Source of the DNA: Ectocarpus siliculosus
Taxonomy: Eukaryota; Sar; Phaeophyceae; Ectocarpales; Ectocarpaceae
Assembly (NCBI GenBank): GCA_000310025.1
Contig: FN649742.1
Span: 404,241 to 468,240, forward strand
Length of the DNA: 64,000 nt
Direction: 5' to 3'
Within the stretch, counting starts at the first letter, position 1, and each line of letters starts with the position of its first letter. A program made the translations under genes and the position numbers. The notes beneath the pieces were generated by a model. It ran no database searches, was not told where the DNA came from, and saw only the letters and a program-made list of their open reading frames with translations. Positions 1 to 30,425 of this stretch are shown here, piece by piece.

Positions 1-1539
1 GAAACTCGATTCTCTGTCCCGCATGTACTGCTGTATGCATAACACCTTTGTTCGCAGTTTCTTTTCTAACTATCCTTCAACCTTGCTTCTCTCACTGAAC
101 AGCTCCAAACCGGGATCGCACAGACACAAGCATTCCTCCTCAGGTAGATTTTGGTCTGAGTTTTTGAAAATTGCAATATTGACTCTCGGGATCAACCCCC
201 GTGATTTCTCAGCGATGCAGCCTGCACGTGGTACGCAAACACATTGCATGCTGTCGTGCTGTCCCCCGCAGAAGCCTTGGCAGGGTGTTTCTATGAACTA
301 GTCTAAACATGTTGGATAAAGCATGCAATCGAGGATTTTGGATTAGGGTTAGGGTAAGGGTCTGCATACCCCCCTCCCTACAATGTATTATATTTCCTTA
401 CAACTTCAATTTTCTCGCGAAGTCCTGTCCCCGCGCGTTGCCCTCTAGCATACACTGCTGTAGCTGCTCCCAATTCAATCTTATCCCTCCTGGTAACACG
501 CCCGCAGCCCATGCCTACAAGCAGTAGGATGCTCATTGTTTTGTGCATGCTGTGTAATTTTGGGGCGCGTTTTCCGGCCTAACGGCATCGTGGCGAATCC
601 AGGGCAAATTCAGTACTCCTCGATTGCCTTCAAGTTTCGGAGAGTTGGCACTCCCGTGCCATAAGCGATAAAACGTCGAAAACATGTTTCGAATACGTTC
701 TCGTACAGGTCTCGGAGATATCGTATGCATATGAGGGTGCGTTGTTTGTTTGCTTCCTGCCTGCGGAACATCGACCTCCTGCGTGAGGATTGCTTCCAAA
801 CAAGCGGTGCCTACAGAGCGACCCGTGGCGTTCAACCTTTCCTGTAGACAAGTAAATAGGTTCTGTCGCAGTGATTCTATTTTACAATGCAGTTCTACAA
901 TACAAGTGGCGCTAGATGGCACTCTCGGGGGTTCACTGCTCATGAATTGACGATGTCAGTGTCCAATCCAGTAGAAGTCCGTTGAATGTAGTCATCTTCA
1001 CACGGAGGAAGTCCAGGTCGCACAAGTATGCATAAGTATGCATACAGCGGTAGAATTCTATGCTGTGTTCTACTGCTGTCTCGGGCTGTGATTCCCCTGT
1101 GTGGGAGTGTGAAGTTGACACATATAGCCGGAAGGCACAATGATCGTAAAGCACAAACAAACCACGCTTTGACCTTACTGCACATCGAGGCAAGCGAGAA
1201 CCGCTTCCCTCAAGTGTTGTCTCTAGCAAGGCACGTGGATTTTCCCACGGGTTATATTATCCACAGTAACCACAACCGAAAGGCTTAGTCTGATGTCCAG
1301 AACAGGCAGGCTGAGAACGCACGGACTGCAGCTCTCGTATTTGACATTTCTGATGACGTCTTGTCCCATTCGGTCAACACTGAGGATGAGCACCGTACGA
1401 TGCGCATCACTCTTGCATTTGGACACATTCCATCCCTTACCCGTGATACCCTTTTCGTGTGAAAAAATTCTTTAAACTATGCAATATTGGGCGCACACAC
1501 CACACGGCATGACGACAGACCAAGCCTTTCGGGGCTTAG
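1..1539. other. Unresolved 5' region of the TTC13-like gene
   Basis: No complete gene is recognisable here. The first secure exon of the TPR gene opens at 1540 with a split codon, so at least one upstream exon must exist. Two short plus-strand blocks have acceptor and donor-like borders: about 103-143 (preceded by CAG, followed by GTAGAT) and about 267-300, which in one frame reads EALAGCFYEL, a TPR-helix-like string. Neither can be joined in phase with confidence. At about 342-362 there is a short TTAGGG-like run (GATTAGGGTTAGGGTAAGGG). The gene may begin left of the window. Confidence 0.35.
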
Positions 1540-4500
1540 GTAAGCCCGATCAAGCTCGCGAGGCCTTGGAGGCAGGCATTGAGGCTGGGAAGGAAGGAGG
1601 AGACGTGGTGCTTTACGTGCAACTGGTCGAGTCCCTCAGACAACTCAACGCCTCGCCTACCCCTGGAAGACCCACCGCTCAAGACGGGGAAGGCTCGACA
1701 ACGCCGACACACGCGCCATCAGCCACGGCCCCTCCTGCAAACTGCGGCAACCTTGGCGCCAAGGGCTCATCGCCTCGAGAGCAAGAGGAACCATCACCCA
1801 AGGATGGTGACGGCCTCAAGGATTCCGGTGCCGATGACGGAGAGGGGACGGCAACACCAGCAGATGCCGACGGTGGTGGGAAGGGGGGAGGAGAGGCTAT
1901 CGGCGAGGAGGTAGACGGAGGCGGCGACGACAACGGCAGCGCAGGTACTGCCGGCACCACGGGGATCGACGAGAGCGCCGCGGGGGGGAAACCGGGCGGC
2001 AAGAAGAAGAAAAAGAAAAAGAAGAAGAGCAAGACCGCCAAGACCAAGTGGGAAGGGGAAGAGGATGCGTCGGGCAAGCGCTTGACGCTGACAGCGAACA
2101 AGGAGGGAGGCGGAGGCGTGGTGGTCGAGGGGCTGCCGGGGGTCCTTGCGGCCAGCGACATTAGCCCGGTGCTTCTGGAGGCAGCGAGAGCGCAGCTGTG
2201 CCATGCCGTCGGAGACCCAGACGTTGACAACCTGATCGCTCTAGGATACCTCCAGGTGCTGTGCTGTGTCGTCGGCTTTAGGGGTGTATGGGGTCGGATA
2301 AGTGTGTTGCTGTGTAGCCGTAGTGATTTTGGGGTAGGTCTCTGCAATGATGGCGCTAGCTATTCTAGCGCTTTCCTACGTGAATCGTGGTACATGTACA
2401 GCTGATGGTTTTGTTGAGACTACCAATCCGGTGCGTGCGTCATGTGTATCATTCCTCGTGCAACCTGGAGACACACGTTGCGTTGCATCACATACAACCC
2501 CTCCCCCCCCCGTCGGCTATGGGAGCAGGTCAACACCGGCAACTACCGTAAAGCCGTCGAGCTGTTCCGTGGGCTGCTGTCCATTCGACCAGGTCTTGTG
2601 GGTGCCCACCTGGGTCTTGGTAGTGCCCTGGCTCTGCTGGGAGGCATGGAGCACGCCGTAGCATCGTTCAGCGCCGCAATCGAGGTGAGACCCATGTAAC
2701 TCGTGTACGTGAAATGTGGGAGCCCCTTGTTGATTGGATGCCCTGGTAGCGTTGGCAAGCTATTCCGGCGTTCCATCTTTGTTTTCACGGAAGCACCCCA
2801 GGACCCGCCACTGGGAAACAGGTGGAGAGAACGGAAGCTTGACTAATGCCTTGCTGGGCGTCCAACTGCGTGGAAATTGATGTTACCACAATAGGTGGAC
2901 CTTCCGTTGTAGGGTGTCATTACCGGGGAATAGAATATGCGCTGGTCCTACGCAGTTCGCACCATGTAACCGGTCGGTGTTTTGACGGGCGCTGCTGTAT
3001 GTACGGTGCAGGCCGACCCACTTGAGCCGGACTGCTGGAAGCGACGAGGACAAACGCGGGCGGCTCTCGGACACGCGGTGGGGGCCCTGAGTGACCTCGA
3101 TCGAGCGGTAGAGCTTTTCAACGGCAGGGATCCCGATGTTTTGCATCAGCGCGGCATGGTGTACCACAAGGTAGGCCCTGCCTGCACTTTGGACTGTGCG
3201 TTACTGAGGTGTTGCCGGCAAAGTCGGTCGTGAAATAATATTTGTATCGAGGGGTGAAACTATTAGGCTTTTAGGGTACCACCTTCTTCAGCAGAGGCCG
3301 ACGAGAGATGAAGTGCAATTTTTGAAGGTTGTTCTCCATCGAAAGTCTTCGGAGTCATGCAATTGTTTTAGCTATCCTGTTGGTGATGTGCTTACAATCA
3401 CCATGATCATGCTACCGCTGCCTGATATATTCCTACCTCAACGACGTCTACTCATTTCGTTGTCATTCCCTCCCCCTCATTCGGTTTCAGTTGCGGTACT
3501 TCAGCCGAGCCGTATCAGACTTTAGCGAGGTGGTCAAGTCGAGCGTCGACTCCAAAACCGATTGGAACATGATGGCTTTGTGTCGGGGGCAGCTTGGGGA
3601 GCCGGAAGCCGCGGAGGAAGCGTACCGACAAGCGCTTGCGATCGACCCTTCTTTCAAGGTATCCGTTGCTTGCAGTCATGTTGGACCGTTGGGTTGTTTC
3701 TAGGCCACCGCTCGACGAAACGTTCGCAAGCGTGATTCTGAAGCCCTCGCCGAAGAGTAGGAGCATGGGTGTAAGGTGTTGGGGGAGAGATGCACAACTC
3801 TTATCTCTACCTGCTTTTGTTGTGGTTGAAGGCCCGAATTTGGTCCAAACTTTGCTCTCGTTGCGTCTAGAGTTGCCAGCATTCAATACCCAGGAAAGCA
3901 CGCTATTAGTGTTACCAGCTTCCCGGAGAGCTACAGTATGTATTGTGGCACTGGTCAACGTCTTCCGTACCCACACGGTGTTTCCCGTCTCCTGGGTGAC
4001 CTTCCTCTCCAGGAAGCTTGGACCAACCTTGGCTCCCTGCTCAGAGACTGGGGCAAGGGGGAGAAGGCGTTGGGGGCATTCGACAACGCTCTTTCGCTCG
4101 ATACGGCCTATGTACACGCGTACCATCTCCGAGGTTTGTGCAAGCACGGGATGGGGGACCACAAAGGCGCGCAGGCGGATTTCATGAGGGGGTTGTTTTA
4201 CGACGGCCAGGTTAGTGCTTATTGTGTGAAATTACATTGCGGCCACGCTACGAAGTAGCAAACTAATCAAGAGACATTGGCGCCAAGCTACTACCGCTTT
4301 CTGGCGGTGGTCGGAGAATAGGCGCGCGCGTATGTGTACGTGCGTGCTTACGTGTTGGGTGGTATAGTGCCAGTGTTGACGGTGTGCGAGGCCTGAAGAA
4401 TGTGTGGTTCTGGAATCGTTTTTCTCGGTCGTACTTCTCGTCATCTGCCCACAATCTTTGTCCTCAAGTTTGGGTCCATTTGGCGTTCTTTAGAACGCCT

Positions 4501-7148
4501 CCTGGTTGCAATACGCAGTGTCGGGGGTTGAACGCCCTACATGTAACCCCGACGCCTTCTGTTGCGATTTTTTATTTTTTATTTCCCATGCTGACTAAAA
4601 CGCGACGAAGGACGAGCACTGCCGCTACATGGCTGCGCTGTGCATGCATGCCCGAGGGCAGCTGGAAGAGGCCGCTCGCTGCTACGACGCGCTCCTGTCG
4701 CTCAAGCCTGGGCACCAGGCATGGTACACGAGAGAGTGCTGCGTCTACCTGTGGTCCAACATTCGGCGGCCGTGGCGAGAGTTTTCGCCAGACGCTGAGT
4801 TGGATCCGGAGTTCAAGGTTAGTGGGTGGCCGGATGGGGGTGGAAGGTTGGGGGTTGGGCGAGGAAATTATGGATGTTGTGGGAACCGCGCTTTGTTTCT
4901 CGGGGGAGCTCGGTCAGAGTTGGTCATGGTTTGTTCTCAAGGTATTCAATTGGCGTCAGAACTAACATTGCTTGGGTCTTTCTGTACCAACGGCAGGCTC
5001 CTTCCTCTCCCTCGAGAGCAGCTGTGAGCCTGTGGCGAAACCAACAGGCTCTGACCCGTACATACCGACCATTTTTCTCAACCCTAATTCAGGAGGCGTG
5101 GTGCAAACGACACGATCCGATGACCCTGCGGCACTACACGCGGCATCGCAAACCCACCGGCGCGCAAGCCCGTGTCACTCTCGCGGAGGTGAGGACCACA
5201 CCCCCAGCCAAGCCGCTGTCGTCGCCGGACGATAAGACCGACACCATCAAGACGGCGGCCGCCAATTTCGCGAAGCCGGACGTCGTCGAGAGCGTCCTCC
5301 GAGCCGCGGCTCCGATCGGCCCCGGGATTCAGCTCAGATGTCCGGGATTTCTGTCCAATTCCCGCCAACACCGCATGTTCGGGCTGGCGTCTCTGGAGCT
5401 GGCTCAGCTGGTGCGGAGGCACTGGGATAGCGTGAAGGCGGGGGGAACCGGTGCGATCGTGCCGGATGCGGGATCTTCGCGATCTGTGGCCGGCAAGCTG
5501 CCCGCGGGCGGCGGGGGTGTCGGGGGGCACCCCGTGGGGTACAGAGACTTGTTCGACGTGGCTGTCCGGTGGAGGCAGCTGTCTGAGCCGAACGATCCTG
5601 TGTGGTGGATAGACCGACTCACAACCGGCGCATTCAAAGAAGGGTTTGGTCTCCAGACCCCGATGGTCAACGGGCAGTTGAAGGTGAGGTTTACTTATGG
5701 GCATCAAGTCAGCGTGCATGTTCCACAGCATTGGTTTCGCGCTCGAGCGTACTTAAATTTTTCTTCTCCAGTACAGCAGTGGTGGAAAATGTGGAAATGT
5801 GGAAAAAGGGGACGTTGCTACTTGGGTTACTACTTTAGCCTGCCATGACGAAGAATGGGCGTTGTATTGAACACCGACCTGCCTCCTCGAGCTGCTCATC
5901 AAGCGCGGTTGTCCTTGCCCGGAATATGGGCTCATGCCGTGCTTTCACAAGGTGTGCCTAAAGCTCTTGCTTCCCTCCTTGGCCCTCTACTTATTTTGCT
6001 CCCCTCCCCCCGGCAACAGGTGGTGCGGTACTACCCATACTATCCAATGGCCCTCGATCTCATGAAGAGCTTGATGTGCGAGCAGAGCTCGCTTAGCGAG
6101 GAGACGAAGGCAGCCATCAGCCACCCAGACGCTGGACTCGCCGAGCTTTACGAAGCTATCGGGCACGACCACTGGGTGGTCACCCCTTGCCAGCGCTCGA
6201 GTCTTGGACCCGGCAGCGAGGGGCGGATCATGGAGGGGTGAGACTGGTTTGGCGATGCGATAGTATTGCATCGGGCTGCGGGCATAATTTTTCTGTTGAA
6301 CGTGCTCTACTTGAGCTTCGGACGTGTGTCCCCCAGCTCGCACATTCGTGTGTTTTGGTTTTAAGCTGTTGAACGGTGTTTAAATAGTGGTTCAAGTTGA
6401 GATTCGGCACTCGTCGATCCTGTCAAGTACGTGCGTTTCGTACACTGCGCACACCTTGCCAAGACACAAGTGAAACTCGAATCAGCTACACGTGCAAGCT
6501 CTATACAAGTATCGCTCGCCTAGATCACGACCAACACATTAGGTTTCAGATTCACAGTTTGAACCGCAACCGCGTGTCCCGAAAAAACTTGACAAAGCTT
6601 TTCTTTCCATCCTATATACAATGTCCAGGACCCGCTTAACCATCGTTGCCAACAACCCGGAGGGTTTCGAGTTCACGATACGAACACCAGGGACACCGGA
6701 GCGGTGGCGTCAATACGAAGACGAGCTGTGCGCGGTCTGGGGAAAGCTCACCGCCGCGTTCTGCGAAGGCGATTCCCCTGCTGCAGACTGCCGAGGGGAA
6801 GAGGGGGAAGCCAACAACAGGGAAGACGTCGTGTGCGACCTGATCTTGACCATGTTTTACTACTGGGTTAACTTTGGCCCCCTTAGCCGCGGCAGCGCGG
6901 CGTGCGGGTACATCGTTCTGTCGGGGCTTATGGCAGCGGCGGGTTGGCGGCTGACCGAGCCCCTCCCCGTGAACGTGCAAATGGACTGGGAGGCAATCCT
7001 CAGACCAAATCCCGAGGAATTCATCAAGAAGGCAGGCCCGTGGCTAAGGCGAACGCGTAGGCGAGAAGACGTGCTGGAGGGCGTGCAACCGGTGCCAGCC
7101 GCGTTTCCGACTCCTCTGGAAGCGATCAAGGCCCTCAACGGTCTGTAG
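1540..7148 (+). CDS. TTC13: TPR protein of the TTC13/SRFR1 family (5' incomplete)
   Basis: This encodes a tetratricopeptide scaffold protein of the family that includes animal TTC13 and plant SRFR1. Exons: 1540-2255, 2529-2684, 3012-3170, 3491-3658, 4013-4210, 4611-4817, 4997-5683, 6020-6237, 6629-7148. The first exon holds a TPR start (GKPDQAREALEAG), then a long Gly/Asp/Ala-rich low-complexity insert with nine consecutive lysines. The next five exons encode TPR helices (for example KAVELFRGLLSIRPG and EEAYRQALAIDPSF), all bounded by phase-0 introns. The C-terminal region carries family signatures: DLFDVAVRWRQLSEPNDP, GFGLQTPMVNGQ, FTIRTPGTPERW, YYWVNFGPLSRG and VQMDWEAIL. The stop is TAG at 7146-7148. 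The family assignment rests on remembered conservation of these C-terminal blocks. The biochemical role is unknown; plant SRFR1 is a negative regulator of immunity, which need not transfer here. Confidence 0.88.
1640..2110 (+). other. Low-complexity insert with poly-lysine tract in the TTC13-like protein
   Basis: Within the first recognised exon, about 150 codons encode an Ala/Gly/Asp/Pro/Ser-rich stretch. It ends in a run of nine lysines (AAG/AAA codons around 2000-2030) followed by SKTAKTKW. The run lies between two TPR-related helices, so it probably forms a disordered, basic loop. It could act as a nuclear-localisation or nucleic-acid-contact patch, but nothing in the sequence proves that. 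Confidence 0.6.
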
Positions 7149-7668
7149 ACGGGGGAGGGTGTTTGTCGTTTTGTCCGGGAAAATGATGTTGTTCTGTAGA
7201 CTAGTGGTTGTGTGTACCGTACGCGTGGAATCTGGCTTGTTAATTCTATTGTTAGTGGATAAAAAATGGATCGTACACCCAACACGAACAACACCCCAGG
7301 CTCACATCTACTGCAGGGGTTTGGCTAAACCTGAAAGCACAGCACCTCTAAATGTTCGAAGGCAACCTTATGCTGCTACAGCAGTACTGCGGGAGGACTG
7401 CGTGAATCATTGCCTCAAAAGGCTTGCAACATGGCGGTCATACTACGCAGTGAAAGGAGCAGCAGTTTACCCTCTCGATATGGCAGTGGCTGCGCCTTGT
7501 CTTTGCACGTGGCAACGAACAAAGGCGAGAGAAAAAAAAAACTAAAAAAGCATCCCGAACGTGCCGACGTTCAGGTGCTAAAAACGCGACCACGCTGCTC
7601 TAGAAGGATGCTACGGTCGAGATGCATCTACAAAGTCTACACACAACACACGTTTTCTAATCTTCACT
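7149..7668. other. Convergent intergenic space
   Basis: This 520-bp stretch separates the 3' end of the TTC13-like gene (plus) from the 3' end of the small secreted-protein gene (minus). I see no coding signal. It contains an A-rich run near 7531-7550 (AGAGAAAAAAAAAACTAAAAAAG) and presumably carries both 3' UTRs. Confidence 0.5.
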
Positions 7669-10600
7669 TCAAACGTACGACACGTCAACTTTACCCCCGG
7701 CAACGCCTTTCGGGAGGCTTGGAGGAGAGTCGCCCTCCCCAGCCCCCTGGACATCCTCATCTCCTCTGCCGGTGGCTTCTCCGAGACCGCTCTTCAAGTT
7801 TTCAAGGCTATCCTTTGCCCTCTTCTTCATGTCTTTGGCCGCTTTGCCCATGCCTGCTAGCATCTCCGATGCCGAGTCCTCCTCTTCCTCGTCTGCTGTG
7901 ACAAACCCATCCGTCGTCTGGGCGAAATTGAAGACGGGCGAGGTTGACGGCATGTGTTGGAATTCCGCGGCGAGATACTTCGAAGACAAAACGGTATGCG
8001 CAAGTAAACTGTGCGGCGAAGCAGTACGGACAGAGCGATACTTGGATGACAAGCAATCGAAATACGAGTAACGGTCATTTCAGATAGTGAGCCAGACGTG
8101 CCAGGAACTCGGGGTACAGAGCGTTGTCTCCAGCCCACGCGGCCCACACAGTTGATGGCAACGTGCAAGCTTTCGGCATTCTGTCTGTCTAGAGGGGGGG
8201 GGAGGGGGGGTACTCATCGTCGTGCATGCCGTAGTCGTTAGACCGTTGACCTCGCATCCCTACAAGGCCGGGACGGAGCACGCCGGGTTCTCACCGGACC
8301 AAGTTCTCACATCACCAAGCACGAAGCATCGTGAGGTATTCGGCGAGTCGCACGAAGGGTGCGCTGCATCCTGCTACTGTAAGGGTGTTCGGCATCTTGT
8401 GCTTCCTTGCGTATGGATGACTGCTGCGTGTGTCTTAAATTTCCTGGTGCTTTCACTTCCAGAGACAGTTGTAAGCACTGTAACTGCCTCGAGGGTGCTT
8501 GGCCCATTTAACACAACGCGGTGCGATCATCCCCTTTGCGCGGAGTGAGGGTTCTCGACCCCGCCCAACACAATCTACTCCACCACCATGATTGTTACCG
8601 CCGAACAAAAAAAACATTGGGAAACAAAATAGAAGCGGTAACCTGGTTGCCGAGCTCACGAAGTGATCGGCTTGTTTTACAACGTCGTTGCCAAGTGACG
8701 AACACCCAACCCCGATGACAAACACCGAGGGGGGGGCGGGGAGTCTACAATATTGCCACCACACAATTGTTGCGGCACACCAGTGTCATCAGAGTTGACT
8801 TGTACGAACAAGACAAATGGCGGGAGGATCACAATGACTGTCGTTTTGGGTTCATCACTATTCGAAGGAGGAGGTGACGCTATCTGTTCTTGTTAATTAT
8901 TGTCTTCACCTCGTCCACCTCTTCCTCCGCAGCCGCATCGCCCTCCTTGTTTCCGCCACTCGCCACCTGCATGGGGACAGGCGAAGCAACATCAAGCACC
9001 ACGGAAGAAGCGGCAAATGAGGCGTCGGGCACGCGGGTATTGCCATGAACTTTTGTTGGGCCGTCTCACGCCCAACACGCGTGATGACCCATCTTTGCCC
9101 AGGCAGGCCAACCACTAGGTTGGAAACAACCAAAGGTTGGGACACAACGCCAATGACACAAACACACAAAAACGAAAACATTGCACTCGACACGCCACAT
9201 GCGACCTGAAGAAACAATTTCATGCAGGTAGACGATCATCGTGTTCGCATCACACCAGCGAGGTCAATACAGTCCAACGCCACAAGTCTTGACAAGAAAG
9301 AAATGAGTCTACAGGCTTGCACGGTTAACCCTGACGTGAAATATATTCAGGTTTTGGTTAAAAAACAGCATCCAGCACTAACAGGCATCGAAGAACAAAG
9401 GCCACCCTCGATAACACGGAATTTAAGGTCTGTGGTCACCTCTGCATCTCCCCCTCCGTTGTCGTTGTCATCGTCCTTGTCCTTGGCGTCTTTCGTGGCA
9501 GCCACAGCAGACAAGCCGTCGGCTACCCCTCCCCCTTCTTCTCCCGAGCTTTTCCTGTCCTTGCGGGCCTTCGTGAAGGCTTTCGCGAACGCGACCACCT
9601 TCTTGATGCCATACACTCCAGCAGTAGCGATCTAGTAGGAAGAGCACAGCGGTCGATCGTGGTCCAAATCGAGGAGATGAGGACGTCAGCAGATGGTAGC
9701 ATGATCAATGTAGCGGGTGCGGCAACTTCTTCGTTCGTATCGCGTACGCCGTGGGTCCTCCGCCGATATATTACCAGGTGCATGATATCCATGGAATACA
9801 CCCTGCTCGTATATGCAGTGTGTGTTGTGTTGATAGATATGCGGGCTGAGGGTACACTACAGCTTGCAGCATTTGCAATCCTGATGCTCTCATGGCTCTC
9901 GAGGCCTTTTTCTGCGGTTTCTCCGCCCCACCTGCCAATGTTTCGTCGTTCACCCCGTGGAGCACATTGGGGGCCACCACAGTGATCATCTTCGTTTTCT
10001 TCGCAGCTTCACTGCGCCGCAGACCAGCATAATCCATACCGTACCAAGTAAACGCTCCAATAGACTACTTGTAGAAGTTCAAATCTTCCCGACAACAATT
10101 CTTTCCAGAGAGAGAGAGAGAGACCATACGGGTCATACCTATGTCAACTCAAGTCACCCATGGGTGGGGTCACACGAACGATGCACATGCCCCTGCAATA
10201 CTTCTGCTGCGGCTGCGATGGTGTGCTCACAAGTAGAGTTTCCACGGCGCACTTGCATTGTACAGCAGGTAACACGCAACATCAGTCCCCACGGGCATGC
10301 GCGCGAAGACGAGCACACGAGCGGTTGGGGCAGACGTTATGGGCGCTTGGAGTTCTCTTGCACAACTGCCACTCACCACGACAACCTTGGCCAGCATGAT
10401 CCCAATATCCTCGGCCGTGTCCTCCTCCATGTCGAGCGCCTCCGCGGACACCGTCTCCAGCTGCTGGTCTACTTGCTCATCCAGGACCTGTTCCACCGTC
10501 TCTTGGGCAGCTTCAACAGCCTCATCGGCCTTCTCCTCTGCCTTGTTCTTCCTTTTCTCCTCTGCCTCCCTGCACCGACGAAGAACGCGACCTGAGCACA

Positions 10601-11078
10601 TAAACAACCTCTCACTAGCAATGTATGATACCCCTGCGGTGCTCGTGTCGGGGTTGCATGTTGTGTCGGATGGTCAACTACTCAACGACAAGGACGCATG
10701 CCCGCATGCGGTTGACACGCGGCCGGCGGCGTGACTATCCTTCACACACAGGATCATCAGGAGGTTCCTTCCTCGCCTACAGCAGCCCCAACAGCAATCG
10801 ACCCCACGAGACGAACTAACATGCGTGTACTGCTTCCCGTCTAGTAGGATGTCCGTGGGGCATTTGGGTGCGCTGCCCACTGCACACCTCTTGATCGCCT
10901 TCCAGTCGCGGATGGGCCTGTTCCTTCCGCCAGGTTGCATCACCGCCAGGGTGGAGGATCGCGAAGAAGAGGCTCGCCCCGTTGCCCAGTTGTTGGCGTC
11001 TACGACCGCATGTTGGCTCAAAAGAAGGGCAGAGCAAAACAATGCGCGAGGCACGCGCGGGTAGCTGGTGGAGCGCAT
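7669..11078 (-). CDS. Predicted secreted, charged helical protein of unknown function
   Basis: Five exons join on the minus strand: 10831-11078, 10377-10569, one middle exon inside about 9885-9995, 9440-9601 and 7669-7917. The proposed start at 11078 gives a hydrophobic N-terminus (MRSTSYPRVPRALFCSALLL, then SQHAVVDA) that looks like a signal peptide; an upstream in-frame ATG at 11111 would bury it. Exon 2 encodes an amphipathic, probably coiled-coil helix rich in Glu, Ala and Lys (DEAVEAAQETVEQVLDEQ). Exon 4 starts KVVAFAKAFTKARKDRK and turns Asp/Asn/Gly-rich. The last exon is acidic, then KAAKDMKKRAKDSLENL, ending SYV-stop. The 1-to-2, 2-to-4 and 4-to-5 phases are compatible; the limits of exon 3 are uncertain. 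I do not recognise the family. It could be a secreted, luminal or plastid-complex protein. Confidence 0.55.
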
Positions 11079-12744
11079 CTTGTGCGGTGACAAGCTTTCG
11101 ATCGTGCTCACAAACTGCAGTGCTCCTGTGTTTGTGTAATGGGTACAAGTAGCTCAAACCCAGGGGGTTCAACGGTTGGGGAACCACATGGGATGCTCGT
11201 TGTGCTTTGTTTCTTCCGCCGGGTCCCGAAGATTTTTTGACGAAAACTTGGAAATTTGAAGTCTAAGTGTGCACAGCAGTGCGCGCAATGACCGATTACC
11301 TTCCCAAGCAATGAATATCAACCAAGCTCCCACCTCTGGAAGGGGAAGGGATCAGGGTTGATAAAATTTTCCTCCTCTCGCAAGAAAGTAGCAGAAATTG
11401 TCGGCCCTCGCCGGCATTCCACTAATTTCTACCACAATTTTCCTTCGAGCTTACATATCGTACCATCCATCCATGCAGTTGGACGTCAACCTGGACGCTG
11501 GACGCACCAGCCGCGTTCACACAGGGGTGCCAACGGAGCGGGAAGGAAGCCACCACAGGAGTACTGGCAATGATAGCCTGATCCAGATGTTGACACGTGC
11601 TGCGGCTTCGAGCCCTCACTCAATACAGAGAATGTCTTATGGATGTACTGGCTGTGGGTGTTTGTGTTTCTTACTGAAGAGGGCTGGCACTTCGAGGACA
11701 TCTATTCGCCCATTTCGCATTTCTTCGACGCCAGATCAAAAGCTTTTGTACTCCGAAATAAGAGTACTAATCCTTCTTGGAATAATATTAGTGGCCGCAA
11801 GCTGCTGAAACAAGAAAAATCCCTGAGCATTAGACTTTGGACACATACATGAATGTTTGCGTGCGTCACCGACCACAAAAAAAAATAACAGGTACTGAAC
11901 TGCAGCATCCGGTGGTTTGCCATATCATACCAACGCAGCTACGACCTGCACGACAATCCCGATCACTATAGAAAACGGAACCATTCCCACAGGCTGGGGC
12001 ACCACCAGCAGGGCACCATACTGCGGTTCCAGACAACAGGAGCAACAGCATAAAACCCAAACCCTTGGTGGCAAAGCCATCTACACTACACTAACACTGT
12101 AATCCTTCAACACGACAACGCGCGTGTAAGCGTTGTCGGGCCCCAGGCCTCCTTTTCGCAACAGGATGATAACTACTGTAAGCATGATATTACCAAAGTA
12201 TTACCAAAGTTCAAGCCAAAGTCTCCGGTCTACATACAATTAACAGCAAGGCACATTCGTAGACACCTCTGTCCTCTGTCTGCTGGATCGCCTCTACGAA
12301 GTGAAGCAGTGTGCTGTCGTGGGTACAACACGGGACGAGCGAGACGAGACGCCCTCTCACTGCCGCCGCAAATAAAACAAACAACACTTATTATTTACCG
12401 CTGATTAAGCACCTGACACCCTTTTCCTGCTACACCTGACCTGTCCCCCCCGCATCACGTCAAGCGCCCAGATCTGAGCTTCTACCTCCCGCTCCCCCAC
12501 CGCAAGAACATGCCGAAACCCTCAACGTTCCTACTTTTGGTCAATATCTGTGGGCCTCTGCTAATTATATGCCATGGCACAACAGCAGTCTCGAGGGCGC
12601 TGTCGTGCCTCCGTCGAGAGATTACCGACACTAACGCTATAGCGTCCGCATCTGTCGTCTCTCACTCCGTCTGCTTGCCATGGCAACAAAACTCGAGCGC
12701 CACCTGTCAGCTAATCTCGACTATCGTACTGCAACCTGCCGTGT
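11079..12744. other. Intergenic region between the small secreted-protein gene and ISWI
   Basis: About 1.7 kb separates two co-directional minus-strand genes. It should hold the 3' UTR of the ISWI gene on the right and the promoter of the small gene on the left. No ORF here shows splice borders or a recognisable domain. The sequence is moderately AT-rich around 12170-12400. Confidence 0.45.

Positions 12745-30425
<17,681 letters not shown>

Noticed and set aside
1679-2347. 222-codon minus-strand open frame
   Set aside because: Antisense shadow of the low-complexity TTC13-like exon; the poly-Phe run mirrors the lysine tract.
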